Part shown: positions 43,988 through 53,560 of the stretch, piece after piece | Layout of the letters: each line of letters starts with the position of its first letter | Numbering within the stretch: position 1 is the first letter of the stretch | Source of the DNA: GWE2-40-63 sp041664345 | GTDB lineage: Bacteria > Bacteroidota > Bacteroidia > Bacteroidales > SZUA-534 | Length of the DNA stretch: 64,000 nucleotides | Assembly: GCA_041664345.1 (NCBI GenBank) | Contig: JBAYKX010000001.1 | Span: 1 to 64,000 of the forward strand | Direction of reading: 5' to 3' | Position numbers and translations under genes: made by a program | Notes under the pieces: model-generated | What the model was told of the DNA's origin: nothing | The model's input: the letters and a program-made list of their open reading frames with translations, nothing else | Databases searched by the model: none

Positions 43988-45451
43988 TTAATAAACCAAT
44001 GTTTGAATGGAATGGGCTAAAATTTCAACGGTAGTTTTAGTAGAACCTACAAACAAATTGTAGGTTATCGGGCCATCGCTTTGGTTCATTACCACAGTTG
44101 CCATGGTTCCATCGGTATTCAAAAACGAAGTGCTTATTAACTGGCTCCGGCTGCAAGCGGTGCTTACCCGTTTGGCATCGGGATGGATGAATTTCGAGAA
44201 ATGGCCAATGTAATAATACGAAGGAGTGTAAATCAATTCTCCGGTGCGGGTATCGCCATGAATGGGCGCAAAGCAAAAATTCCCCACATGGTTAGGGCCA
44301 CCTGTTTCATCCAAAAGAATGTTCCAGTCGGTCCAGGCAACGGTTCCATTATTGAAATCATTAATCATTGATAAGCCATATCTTTCGCCATTTGCCCACA
44401 ATTGGAGCTTTTCAAAATTGAACCGTTCGTTGCATCCTTCGGTAAAAATCAGATTTTTGGTAGGATAATCTTCTTGTACCTTGCCCACATTTTCGAACAT
44501 AGGTTTGCCACCACTCCAGCTTTCGTACCAATGGAATCCCATTCCCCATGCATATTTTGATGCTTCAGGATCGTCGAAAATTACGTTAGCACGTTGAGTC
44601 ATCAAATCGCGGTTGTGATCCCAAACAATTATTTTTTTATCACTCAACCCTTGTTTTTCCATTATGGGTCCCAGAAAATTTTTCAAAAAATCACGCTCAT
44701 TTTCGGCAGTATATATGCACGATTCCCAGGTTTGTTTTGCCATGGGTTCGTTTTGAACAGAAATAGCCCAAACAGGTATCCCTTCCTTTTCATAAGCTTT
44801 TACAAACTTGGTAAAATAGGTAGCCCAACTTTCATAAAATTCTGGTAGCAGTATTCCGCCGTGCAAGATATCGTTGTTGTCTTTCATAAAAGCCGGTGGG
44901 CTCCATGGACTGGCGTATAAAGGAAGTTTTCCGCCGGCTGCTTTAATAGCCTGCTTAATGAGCGGGATTCGGAATTGTTTGTCGTGTTCAATGCTGAACG
45001 ATTTTAATTCTTTATCGCCCTCGGTTATATAGGTGTAACTTCCGCTGCTAAAATCACAACTGTGGATGTTGGTGCGCGCTAACGTATAGCCAATTCCTTT
45101 GGCTTTGTCGAAATAGGCATCCAAAAATTCCTGTTGCTTGGCTATTGGCAATTTAGCAAAAACCTCGGCACTGGCATCGGTTATGGCTCCACCAATTCCT
45201 ATAAATGTTTGATAGGTTTTGGTTGGGTTCACAAAAACACAAACTTCTGTTTCAAGGGGTTGTACTGCAGGGGCAAAAACCAGTTTATTGGTCTGGGCTA
45301 ATCGTTGATTGGCCGTTTCAGAGGTGGTGTAAACGGTCCCACTTTTCCCTTCGGTGGTGAATTTTTGTTGTGCATTCGACCCTGCTTTTTCCTGACAAGA
45401 AGCAAGAACAAAAAACAAGGTTCCTAAAATTGCGAGAATTGGTTTTTTCAT
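43988..45451 (-). CDS. GH30 glycosidase lipoprotein
   Basis: The 487-residue protein has a lipoprotein signal (FFVLASC, lipidation at Cys19). A GH30 barrel follows with acid/base Glu in SVQNEPMAKQTWESC and nucleophile Glu in LIFTEGCNERF. FIGIGGAITDASAEVF and TLARTNIHSCDFSSG are conserved GH30 segments, and a C-terminal beta domain closes it. Family members act as glucosylceramidases, beta-1,6-glucanases or beta-glucosidases; for Bacteroidota lipoproteins a beta-1,6-glucanase is a frequent finding. It is a single-gene unit with its own terminator. Confidence 0.9.
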   Translation of the reverse strand: MKKPILAILGTLFFVLASCQEKAGSNAQQKFTTEGKSGTVYTTSETANQRLAQTNKLVFAPAVQPLETEVCVFVNPTKTYQTFIGIGGAITDASAEVFAKLPIAKQQEFLDAYFDKAKGIGYTLARTNIHSCDFSSGSYTYITEGDKELKSFSIEHDKQFRIPLIKQAIKAAGGKLPLYASPWSPPAFMKDNNDILHGGILLPEFYESWATYFTKFVKAYEKEGIPVWAISVQNEPMAKQTWESCIYTAENERDFLKNFLGPIMEKQGLSDKKIIVWDHNRDLMTQRANVIFDDPEASKYAWGMGFHWYESWSGGKPMFENVGKVQEDYPTKNLIFTEGCNERFNFEKLQLWANGERYGLSMINDFNNGTVAWTDWNILLDETGGPNHVGNFCFAPIHGDTRTGELIYTPSYYYIGHFSKFIHPDAKRVSTACSRSQLISTSFLNTDGTMATVVMNQSDGPITYNLFVGSTKTTVEILAHSIQTLVY

Positions 45452-45647
45452 CGTTTTAAGTTTTTGTATGGTTCAACTCTTAGTTTAAGTTTTACGATTT
45501 TTAACACATAGTTTGAACTGCGATATAGAAGCAAATTTAAATTAATATATGGCCAATGAAAATTAATCGAAAGAAATAAATTAATGCTACAAAATAACAG
45601 TCCATTTCATAGCTTTAAATTTTAACAAATAATTGGCCCGTGTGGGC

Positions 45648-45674
45648 AAAAAAAAACCCCTGAAAATTCAGAGG
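45648..45674 (-). terminator. Terminator of tRNA-Gln
   Basis: On the minus strand CCTCTGAA (45674-45667) and TTCAGGGG (45664-45657) form an eight-base stem with one G-T pair and a two-base spacer, followed by nine T residues. It begins six bases after the tRNA. Confidence 0.8.
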
Positions 45675-45679
45675 TTTTG

Positions 45680-45750
45680 TTGACCCATAAGGATTCGAAC
45701 CTTAACTGGCTGAACCAAAATCAGAAGTGCTACCATTACACCATGGGTCA
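45680..45750 (-). tRNA. tRNA-Gln (anticodon TTG), CCA not encoded
   Basis: The acceptor stem TGACCCA pairs with TGGGTCA. The anticodon stem TCTGA/TCAGC (one mismatch) holds the loop TTTTGGT with anticodon TTG, and the T arm has the TTCGAAT loop (AAGG/CCTT stem). The discriminator is A, followed by CAA, so CCA must be added after transcription. Confidence 0.93.
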
Positions 45751-45768
45751 GTACCAATAATGTGGGTG

Positions 45769-45799
45769 CAAAAGTAAATTATTTTTCTTCCCTTGCAAA
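45769..45799 (-). promoter_or_regulatory. Promoter of tRNA-Gln
   Basis: On the minus strand TTTG (45799-45796) and TACTTTTG (45776-45769) are separated by exactly 19 bases, fitting the Bacteroidota consensus. The start would fall about 10 bases before the tRNA. Confidence 0.8.
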
Positions 45800-45923
45800 G
45801 AAATCACAAGAAAATTATTTGTCAATTTCAGGTATTGCTATTAAAGGCGAAAAAAGTGATTTATGTAATTGAATTATAACCTGTTAATGTATTCTATTTT
45901 CTAATATTTCAAGATACATTTTT

Positions 45924-46577
45924 ATGTTTGAAATAGTTGCATCTTTGTTTTTTGCTTTTACTATGAATATTCATCGACCTCCTAAATGGTTACGGGCTCT
46001 TTATTACAGTGTTGATTGGAAAATTACAGACCAATCCAACAGCTTATTTCTGACTTTTGATGACGGTCCAACCCCTGAAGTTACCGAATGGGTTTTGGAA
46101 CAGCTTGATTTGTTTAATGCCAAAGCCACTTTTTTTTGCATTGGCCGGAATGTGGAACATTATCCCGATATTTATTCAAAAATAATAGAAAAAGGACACG
46201 CCGTAGGTAACCACACCTATAGCCATTTAAAAGGCTGGAAAACACCTACCGAAGAGTATATAAACGATGTAGAATTAGCCTCCCAGTTCATTCGTTCCAA
46301 TCTTTTTCGTCCACCTTATGGGCGAATTCGCCGGAAACAAATTAAAAAATTAAAAGCGCTGGGTTACCGTCTGTATATGTGGGATGTGCTTTCGGAGGAT
46401 TACAATGCCGCCATTGGCCCCGAAAAGTGTCTGGAATATGTAATGAAATATACCGAGGCTGGATCTATTATCGTATTTCACGATTCGGTTAAAGCCAGTA
46501 AAAACTTATATGCGGTGTTACCGGCTATTTTAAAATATTACAAAGAAAAAGGATTTGTATTTCGGGAATTGAAATGA
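45924..46577 (+). CDS. Polysaccharide deacetylase (NodB domain)
   Basis: The 217-residue protein is essentially one NodB domain. Metal and catalytic residues are visible: LTFDDGPT with the Asp-Asp pair, HAVGNHTYSHL with the two His, FRPPYGRI, and MWDVLSEDY. IVFHDS closes the active site. An N-terminal hydrophobic stretch (MFEIVASLFFAFTMNIH) may act as an anchor or uncleaved signal. It removes acetyl groups from peptidoglycan, chitin-like or other N-acetylated glycans. Which one is not evident. Confidence 0.92.
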   Translation: MFEIVASLFFAFTMNIHRPPKWLRALYYSVDWKITDQSNSLFLTFDDGPTPEVTEWVLEQLDLFNAKATFFCIGRNVEHYPDIYSKIIEKGHAVGNHTYSHLKGWKTPTEEYINDVELASQFIRSNLFRPPYGRIRRKQIKKLKALGYRLYMWDVLSEDYNAAIGPEKCLEYVMKYTEAGSIIVFHDSVKASKNLYAVLPAILKYYKEKGFVFRELK

Positions 46578-46602
46578 TTTTATATATTTGCATCGCTGTT
46601 TT

Positions 46603-46676
46603 GGGGGATTAGCTCAGTTGGCTAGAGCGTTTGGCTGGCAGCCAAAAGGTCATCGGTTCGATTCCGATATTCTCCA
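46603..46676 (+). tRNA. tRNA-Ala (anticodon GGC), CCA not encoded
   Basis: The acceptor stem GGGGGAT pairs with ATTCTCC through two G-T pairs. The D arm is GCTC/GAGC, the anticodon stem TTTGG/CCAAA holds CTGGCAG with anticodon GGC, and the T arm ATCGG/CCGAT holds TTCGATT. The discriminator A is followed by CAA. A TATATTTG box lies at 46583-46590, immediately upstream. Confidence 0.93.
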
Positions 46677-46681
46677 CAAAG

Positions 46682-46703
46682 ACCCACGATATGTGGGTTT
46701 TTG
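46682..46703 (+). terminator. Terminator of tRNA-Ala
   Basis: ACCCAC (46682-46687) and GTGGGT (46693-46698) form a six-base stem with a five-base loop, followed by a run of T residues. Confidence 0.8.
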
Positions 46704-46912
46704 TGTTTATAGCCATTTATACCCATATATTGTATTCTGAAAAATTTGACCGATTTTACTATGGACAAACAGAGGATTTACAATCTCGCCCTCAAAACCT
46801 AATTCGGTAAAAATACCTTCATCTCTATTTTTTTACCAACAACCAAAATAAGTTGAACCCCTTAAAAACAAATCAATTTTATTATTTTTGATAAAAATCA
46901 AATTAACAACCT

Positions 46913-47734
46913 ATGAATGAATTTATCTGGAACAGTAAGAAAATTTCTTATATCGAGCAAGGACAAGGACTACCGGTGGTATTGCTGCACGGATATCTGG
47001 AAACCAAAGAAGTTTGGAACGGATTTGCCCAACGTATAGCCACCCATTATCGGGTAATAATTCCCGATATTCCGGGTCATGGTAGCAGTGAAGTGCTTTC
47101 GGAAACCCATTCCATGGAATTAATGGCTCAAGCTATTCATGCATTGTTGCAATCCCGTTCCATTAAAAAATGTGTATTGGTGGGGCATAGTATGGGCGGC
47201 TATGTAATGCTAGCTTTTGCGCAACTATTTCCTGAAAATGTGGCCGGACTGGTTCTCCTTCACAGCTCGGTTTATGCCGATACCGAGGAAAAAAAGAAGA
47301 GCCGGTTGCAGGAAATTGATATGATTGAAAAGGGTCGTTTGAACCAAATAATTGCCAACCATTTACCCAAGACCTTTGCATCGGAAAACCTGACACGGTT
47401 TCAACCCATTTTGGATGAAATGAATCAAAGAGCTCTTAGGCATGATACAAAAGGGGTTTGTGCCCTTATACGAGGCATGATGGAGCGCCCCGATAGACAA
47501 GAATTGATTCGCAACTTTAGTAAACCCATGCTTTTTATTTTTGGAAAAAAAGACAATTTTATTTCGGTGGATGCAGCAGAAAGGATGTTGCTTTTGAATG
47601 CAAAAATTCAATCGGAGTGGCTATACAATTCGGGCCACATGGGCTTTATGGAAGAACCGGATGAGGCAATAGCTACCATTGAAAGTTTTATGAATAATTC
47701 ATTTTCGGAAATCAACAAAAACAAAAAGTCATGA
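46913..47734 (+). CDS. Alpha/beta-hydrolase
   Basis: The 273-residue protein shows the alpha/beta-hydrolase layout: an oxyanion loop LLHGYLETKEVW, an acid-turn PDIPGHG, the nucleophile elbow VGHSMGGYVML, a catalytic Asp in FGKKDNFISVDAAERM, and His in NSGHMGFMEEPDE. It is cytoplasmic. The substrate is unknown; esters, lactones or C-C bonds are possible. Its last codons overlap the start of the creatininase-family gene by four bases, so the two are cotranslated. A TATTTTTG at about 46881 may be the -7 box. Confidence 0.9.
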   Translation: MNEFIWNSKKISYIEQGQGLPVVLLHGYLETKEVWNGFAQRIATHYRVIIPDIPGHGSSEVLSETHSMELMAQAIHALLQSRSIKKCVLVGHSMGGYVMLAFAQLFPENVAGLVLLHSSVYADTEEKKKSRLQEIDMIEKGRLNQIIANHLPKTFASENLTRFQPILDEMNQRALRHDTKGVCALIRGMMERPDRQELIRNFSKPMLFIFGKKDNFISVDAAERMLLLNAKIQSEWLYNSGHMGFMEEPDEAIATIESFMNNSFSEINKNKKS

Positions 47735-48621
47735 AAAAATTTATTGTTTGTTTTCTATTCGTTTTTCCATTGTGGCTGAGTGCCCAGCAATCGGATAATT
47801 TAGCTGTAAAATGGGAAGAGCTTACCACGCCTGATTTTGTGAAAGCCGTGTCGCAATCGGGCAAAGTTTGCATTCTACCCATAGGAGTGGTTGAAAAACA
47901 CGGGCCTCACATGCCGCTTGGTACCGATTTGATCAACATCCGAGCCACTGTGTTTGAAGCTGTTAAGCAAGAATATGCGGTGGTTTTTCCGGAATACTAT
48001 GTGAGCCAGATAAACGAGGCAAGGCACCAGCCCGGTGTAATTGCTTATAGCCCTGACCTAATATGGAAAATGTTGTTGGAAACCTGTGACGAAATTGCCC
48101 GCAATGGATTCGAAAAAATAATTTTTGTAAACGGGCATGGAGGCAATGGCAGCTTTTTACCCTATTTTTGCATGTCGCTTTTGTCGGAAAAAAGGGATTA
48201 TGCCGTGTATCTTTTCCAACCGGCACCCGATTCGGTGGAACACCTCAAGGTTGAAAAGCTAATGAATAAATTATCGCCGGAAGCGGGTGGCGGACATGCC
48301 GGGGCTACCGAGACCTCTTTTATGATGGCGGTGCGTCCCGACCTTATTAAAATGAATGAAGCTGAAACGCAATCGGGAGAAGACCAAAACCATTTGCCTG
48401 ATTTGAATTACTCGTACACCGGAATTTGGTGGTATGCAAAGTTTCCAAACCACTATTTTGGACATGGAAAATACGCTACCCCGGAACTGGGGCAGGCAAT
48501 GCTGACGGAAGATGTGAGTCAACTGGTTAAAATGATACGCGAAGTGAAAACCGATACCAAAGTATTGGAACTACAAAAAGAATTTTACGAGCGTTCGGAG
48601 CATCCCATTGACACCAAGTAA
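47731..48621 (+). CDS. Secreted creatininase-family amidohydrolase
   Basis: The 296-residue protein has a signal peptide (MKKFIVCFLFVFPLWLSAQ), unusual for this family, whose best-known members are cytoplasmic. Metal-ligand motifs of the creatininase fold are present: PIGVVEKHGPHMPLGTD (Glu, His and Asp), FVNGHGGN (His), and GGHAGATETSFMM (His and Glu). The family hydrolyses cyclic amides such as creatinine or formylated intermediates. The export signal suggests action on a periplasmic substrate. It is coupled to the upstream hydrolase by a four-base overlap. Confidence 0.87.
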   Translation: MKKFIVCFLFVFPLWLSAQQSDNLAVKWEELTTPDFVKAVSQSGKVCILPIGVVEKHGPHMPLGTDLINIRATVFEAVKQEYAVVFPEYYVSQINEARHQPGVIAYSPDLIWKMLLETCDEIARNGFEKIIFVNGHGGNGSFLPYFCMSLLSEKRDYAVYLFQPAPDSVEHLKVEKLMNKLSPEAGGGHAGATETSFMMAVRPDLIKMNEAETQSGEDQNHLPDLNYSYTGIWWYAKFPNHYFGHGKYATPELGQAMLTEDVSQLVKMIREVKTDTKVLELQKEFYERSEHPIDTK

Positions 48622-48745
48622 TAAAAGTGATTTTAGTTGAGGGGTAAACCATAAGAATTATTCTCAATTCAATTCCCCAATCTGAATGTGGACTTGCAAA
48701 AGGTAAGTCCCGCTATAACACTCCTACATTGTTTTGCAACAAAAT

Positions 48746-48775
48746 TTTGGAAAATTAATTTTATTTGTACTTTCG
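48746..48775 (+). promoter_or_regulatory. Candidate promoter of the WD40-caspase gene
   Basis: TTTG at 48746-48749 and TACTTTCG at 48768-48775 (one mismatch to TAnnTTTG) are 18 bases apart, about 30 bases before the start codon. Confidence 0.5.
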
Positions 48776-48807
48776 TTAAAGCAGTGTAAATATAAGAAAG
48801 CGTACCT

Positions 48808-51800
48808 ATGAAAAAGTCATTAGTATTTTTGGTTTTGTGTTTAACCTTCTTGTATTCGAATGCCCAAAAATTGGAATTGCTTGTGCAATCGGGGCATACA
48901 GGTGTAGTTTACTCGGTGTGTTTTAGTCCCGATGGAAAATATATTCTAACCGCTGGGCAAGATAACAAAGCAAAACTTTGGGATTTTGCTTCCCGTACCG
49001 AGATCAAAGTTTATAATGGGCATTCTAAATCAGTTAATTCAGCCTGTTTTACTTCCGATGGAAAATACATATTAACCTGTAGTGATGATAATACGGCAAT
49101 CCTCTTTAATACAGTAACCGGCGATATAATTCAACGATACTTGGGCCATACCGGTTATATTATGGACGCAGCCATTAGCCCTGACGGTAAATTTGTGGTA
49201 ACCGGTAGTCAGGACAAAACAGCTAAATTATGGGATTTGGCAACAGGTAAGGAATTGAAAACATTCCCGGGACTTAGGTTTGATGTGTTAAAAGTTTGTT
49301 TTAGCCCCGATTCAAAAACCGTTTTGACCAGCCACATGCTCGATGGTGTTGCCATATTGTGGGATGTTGAAACGGGAGCAAAAATCAGGGAATTTGTTAT
49401 GGAACCCAATATGGGTGTGCAGGTTTCAGCCATTAGCCCCGATGGCAAATATGTAGCTATTGGATATGCATCGTGGGTAGCCACGTATGATATATCAACC
49501 GGAGAGCGAATCCTGAATATTCAAGCCAATCAAGAACTTAAGCAAGTATCGGGAATTGCATATACTAAGGATGGCAGCTATTTTGCCACCTGCAGTTACG
49601 ATAAAACCATTGTACTTTGGGATGCAAAAACGGGAGATAAAATTAGAACATACAATAGACATTGGACACAGGTCCGTTCCATAGCTTTTAGCCCCGATAA
49701 CAAGTACATGGTATCGGGAGGGGGATATATGGACGATAGGGAGCAGGAAAGAATTCGGATATGGGATGTTGAACAAGGTTATCAGGTGGGAGCCTTAACC
49801 GGTAAAGTGAACGAATGGATATGGGCGGCCGATATAAGCGGCGATGACCGGTATTTGCTAACCGGAGGCGAAAGCCAGGTGGCAAAACTGTGGGATCTTT
49901 CACTCGGTAAAATTATTCAGTCCTATTCGGGCCATAGTGAACAAATTAATGCAGTAGCTATTAGCCCCGATTGCAAAATGATTGCTACAGCAGGTGGCGC
50001 CCATTATTCCAATGGTCATGATTTTACCATGAGGGTTTGGGATTTTGAATCGGGAAAAATGATAAATTCTTTCGACCACGATTATTATGTGAGTGATGTA
50101 AAATTTAGTGCTGACAACAAATTCCTTGTATCAGGAAGCATCGATTGCCGACCAAAATTGTATAATCGGACCACAAATACCATAGACCGGGTTTTTTATA
50201 TTAATTCTGAACCAATAAACAGCGTTGCATTTAGTCCCGACAGTAAATCTGTTTTGTTTGGTTTGGGTAGTTTAGGAAATAACCGCGATAATTCTGCTCA
50301 AATATGGGATATAACAAAAAACTTTTATAGCCTCTGTACTTTCGGCCACAATAGAGCCGATTATAATATTATTACCCCGGTTGAATTTGTAAAATACAGC
50401 AATAACGGCAAGCTATATGTGTCGCAAGGCGGAGGTACGGTAATTGTTAGAGATGCAATAACAGGAGTTGCAAAAGACTCATTGAATAAACTGGATCAAG
50501 GCATTCATCTTACTACTCCTTTTTTCATGTCCGACGATAAAACCCTACTAACTGGAAGTGAAGAGGGTTCAGTTTTTAAATGGGATGTAAACACAGGGGC
50601 TGAATTAAGCAGGTTTACTGCCGACCCGTATATTCAAGCCATCGATAAAAAAGGAAAATTTATGGTAACAAGAGGTGAAGGAGCTTTGGTGAAATTGTGG
50701 GATATTCAAACGGGACAATTAGTTGCCACATTCATGTCGGTTGGGAAAGATGATTGGGCAATTGTAACGCCCCAAGGGTATTATATGGCCTCCAAGGGAG
50801 CAACAAACTATGTACGTTTTGTGAATGGTTTAAATTCATACACATTTGATAATCTCGATTTGATATTAAACAGGCCCGATATTGTAATCAAAAACTTGGG
50901 TGTTGCCGATGCAAGTCTTGTAAATACCTATAAACAGGCTTATTTGAAACGACTTAAAAGAATGAAATTAAAAGAAAGTGATATTTCGCTTGAAATGCAC
51001 TTACCAAAAATTCAATTTGCCGAAAACAACTTCCCCATGGAAACCGATCAAAATAACATAACGCTTAAAATAGAGGTTTCCGACGATTTGTATCCGTTAG
51101 ACCGGATTAACGTTTTCATAAACGACGTGCCTATTTACGGTATAAACGGCATTTCATTGGCCAATCAAAATGGGTTGCAAATAAACAAAGAAATAACTGT
51201 TAAACTTGCCGATGGAAAGAACAAAATACAAATTTCAGCTTTAAATAAAAAAGGTGCCGAAAGCCTAAGGGAAGGCTTTGAAATTGAGTATAAAACACCA
51301 TCAGTAAAACACAACTTATACATAGTTGCCATTGGTATTTCAGAATATGTAAACAAAGCCATGAATTTAACTTATGCCGCTAAAGATGCCAATGATTTGC
51401 TGACCCTCATGCAAACAAAAAATGATTTGTATAATGAAGTAAAAGCGTTTCCCATTTTAAACCGGGATGCTGTTAAAGCAACTATCTTAAATGTGAAACA
51501 GGAATTATTGAAATCCGATATCAACGATGAAGTAATTCTCTTTATAGCCGGTCACGGGTTATTGGATAAAAACCTGGATTGGTACCTGGGTACACACGAT
51601 GTTGATTTTAACAATCCGGCAGCCAAAGGGGTTGTTTATGAATATTTGGAGGGATTGCTGGATAGTATTCCTGCCTTAAAAAAGATATTAATTATGGATG
51701 CCTGTAATTCAGGCGAAGTGGATAAAGAAGAAAGCCAGCTTGTAACGGCTGTAACCGATACAACCAATAGCTTTGTAAAAAGCCGGGGTTTTAAAACCAT

Positions 51801-52146
51801 CCAATCAACATCAACAAACAAATCGCAGGGAATTGGATTGAAAAACTCCTTTGAATTGATGCAGAGTATGTTTGCCAATATTCAAAAAGGCTCAGGAGCC
51901 ATAGTAATTTCATCGGCAAGTGGTTCCGAATTTGCATTTGAATCGTCGGAGTGGCAGAATGGGGTTTTTACCTATTCATTGCTGGAGGGGATAAAATCGA
52001 TGAATGCGGATGCCAATAAGGATTACACCATTACCGTTTCGGAATTAAACGATTATGTAAGTAAACGGGTTAAGGAATTGACCCAAGGAAAGCAAAATCC
52101 GACTTCGCGGAAAGAAAACCTGTTGTTCGATTATCGGGTTTGGTAA
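48808..52146 (+). CDS. Exported WD40-repeat protein with C-terminal caspase-like peptidase
   Basis: The 1112-residue protein has a signal peptide (1-19). About 13 WD40 blades follow from residue 30 to about 660, with SPDGKYILTAGQDNKAKLWD as a model unit, probably two stacked propellers. A linker of about 150 residues holds an Ig-like part near 725-820. A caspase/metacaspase (C14) domain begins near residue 828 (HNLYIVAIGISEYV), with the catalytic dyad His916 in LFIAGHGLL and Cys966 in LIMDACNSGEVD. The catalytic residues are intact. Bacterial caspase-WD40 fusions are known, but their targets are mostly unstudied. Location in the periplasm or at the surface is inferred from the signal peptide. 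No T9SS tail is present. Confidence 0.9.
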   Translation: MKKSLVFLVLCLTFLYSNAQKLELLVQSGHTGVVYSVCFSPDGKYILTAGQDNKAKLWDFASRTEIKVYNGHSKSVNSACFTSDGKYILTCSDDNTAILFNTVTGDIIQRYLGHTGYIMDAAISPDGKFVVTGSQDKTAKLWDLATGKELKTFPGLRFDVLKVCFSPDSKTVLTSHMLDGVAILWDVETGAKIREFVMEPNMGVQVSAISPDGKYVAIGYASWVATYDISTGERILNIQANQELKQVSGIAYTKDGSYFATCSYDKTIVLWDAKTGDKIRTYNRHWTQVRSIAFSPDNKYMVSGGGYMDDREQERIRIWDVEQGYQVGALTGKVNEWIWAADISGDDRYLLTGGESQVAKLWDLSLGKIIQSYSGHSEQINAVAISPDCKMIATAGGAHYSNGHDFTMRVWDFESGKMINSFDHDYYVSDVKFSADNKFLVSGSIDCRPKLYNRTTNTIDRVFYINSEPINSVAFSPDSKSVLFGLGSLGNNRDNSAQIWDITKNFYSLCTFGHNRADYNIITPVEFVKYSNNGKLYVSQGGGTVIVRDAITGVAKDSLNKLDQGIHLTTPFFMSDDKTLLTGSEEGSVFKWDVNTGAELSRFTADPYIQAIDKKGKFMVTRGEGALVKLWDIQTGQLVATFMSVGKDDWAIVTPQGYYMASKGATNYVRFVNGLNSYTFDNLDLILNRPDIVIKNLGVADASLVNTYKQAYLKRLKRMKLKESDISLEMHLPKIQFAENNFPMETDQNNITLKIEVSDDLYPLDRINVFINDVPIYGINGISLANQNGLQINKEITVKLADGKNKIQISALNKKGAESLREGFEIEYKTPSVKHNLYIVAIGISEYVNKAMNLTYAAKDANDLLTLMQTKNDLYNEVKAFPILNRDAVKATILNVKQELLKSDINDEVILFIAGHGLLDKNLDWYLGTHDVDFNNPAAKGVVYEYLEGLLDSIPALKKILIMDACNSGEVDKEESQLVTAVTDTTNSFVKSRGFKTIQSTSTNKSQGIGLKNSFELMQSMFANIQKGSGAIVISSASGSEFAFESSEWQNGVFTYSLLEGIKSMNADANKDYTITVSELNDYVSKRVKELTQGKQNPTSRKENLLFDYRVW

Positions 52147-52338
52147 GTAACAGTTTTTTTGTGCAAGTTATTTCTAATTGCTACAACTTAGCGAAGCGTT
52201 CTCGCACCTGTTCTGATTTTTACTATACCCTTGGGCAGGAAAACTTAAAGCGGGTGATGGAAATGTAGATTTCCGGTGGACATAACATCAGGATGCTATA
52301 GATAGTTCTTGAATATAGAACCATTTGATTCTTTTCCC

Positions 52339-53484
52339 CTATTTTTCAATATTGTAATATTTTAAAAATCTATTGATAAATTGGATATATGTATCAGTAA
52401 ATACTGCATAGTTGTCTTTTACTAACCTAATAAATTTATGCTGATTAACAAACATATTTAATTCTTTCATACTTACAACTTCAGAGGCTTCAAAGGGCTC
52501 AGTATTCATGTTTTTAAAAAACCATATTCTTTGACTTTCTTGAAATGAATCAAAAATTTTGCGAAATATTAAAAAATCGACTTTTTCTTCATCACTAAAT
52601 CCTTGTTTCACTACCATATTATTACCTATTTTAGTTATGGATTCACCGAAACTAAGATTACTTGAATCAATATCCACTGATTTTATTTCTTTCTCTATTT
52701 TATTATGAAAGGAGTTAATCAAAACACTGAATATTTTTAGTGCTGCAAAATTTATTTTTATTAAGTCATTCTCATTATCTAGTAATTTCAATTCATATAA
52801 TACGGTTTGTTCTGCTATACTAAAATTTTCTTTCAAAATTTTTTCATCGATATCAATCTTTAATGGGTCAACATAATCACCTAGATTTTGGATTAGCTGA
52901 TGATTATCTAAAACTTTATTTATTGTTTGAATATCGAAAAATGTTTCAGATGAATTCTTTTTTAATGAATCATAATTAGACTTTAGCTTTAAATTATCCT
53001 CTTCTAAGAAGATTATTTGCTTTGTGATTTCTTCAATTGTATTATCCCGTTTACTTATTCTTTCTTCTAACTCTTTTATTGAATCGTTTTTTTCTTTGAG
53101 TTCTTTTAGGTCACTTTTCCGAAATTCTGCTACTTCATTCTGCTTAAAAAGGGTTTCTTTTGAAATTCTTGCTTTCCAATTATTTGCTTCCCTTCTACAT
53201 AATTCTAGAAAGCTATTTGTTAGTATATTCAAAGATGGGATTGCAAGAATGTAACAAGCTGTAGTAATCAATGGCCACCATAGTAAAATACCGCTATTGG
53301 TATCAATTGATTTTAGATAATGAAACTTATCAGGAAATCCATTGAGGTATTCTTCACTTACAAAAAAAGTAATATAAAAGTACTTCCAGTTCCAACAAAT
53401 CCAAGCTAAAACAAAAGTGCTGACAAAAATATTCCTTAATCTATCTTGTATATTTTCAAATATACTCTTTAAAAAGCCTTCCAT
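52339..53484 (-). CDS. Membrane protein with two TM helices and a long coiled coil
   Basis: I do not recognise a family for this 381-residue protein. Two hydrophobic helices lie at about 20-40 (FVSTFVLAWICWNWKYF) and 68-92 (ILLWWPLITTACYILAIPSL). A strongly charged coiled coil with heptad pattern spans about 105-175 (KELKEKNDSIKELEERISKR). The C-terminal 200 residues are predicted helical and soluble. It has no signal peptide. The A+T-rich codon use contrasts with the neighbouring WD40-caspase gene. N-terminal transmembrane pairs with cytosolic coiled coils occur in defence effectors and in mechanosensing proteins, so its role is open. Confidence 0.6.
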   Translation of the reverse strand: MEGFLKSIFENIQDRLRNIFVSTFVLAWICWNWKYFYITFFVSEEYLNGFPDKFHYLKSIDTNSGILLWWPLITTACYILAIPSLNILTNSFLELCRREANNWKARISKETLFKQNEVAEFRKSDLKELKEKNDSIKELEERISKRDNTIEEITKQIIFLEEDNLKLKSNYDSLKKNSSETFFDIQTINKVLDNHQLIQNLGDYVDPLKIDIDEKILKENFSIAEQTVLYELKLLDNENDLIKINFAALKIFSVLINSFHNKIEKEIKSVDIDSSNLSFGESITKIGNNMVVKQGFSDEEKVDFLIFRKIFDSFQESQRIWFFKNMNTEPFEASEVVSMKELNMFVNQHKFIRLVKDNYAVFTDTYIQFINRFLKYYNIEK

Positions 53485-53560
53485 AATTTTATATTTTGTT
53501 GGTTTGGATTGGCTAATTTAACACTATTTAATTTTGTCCTCCTCATTACAGCATATTGTT

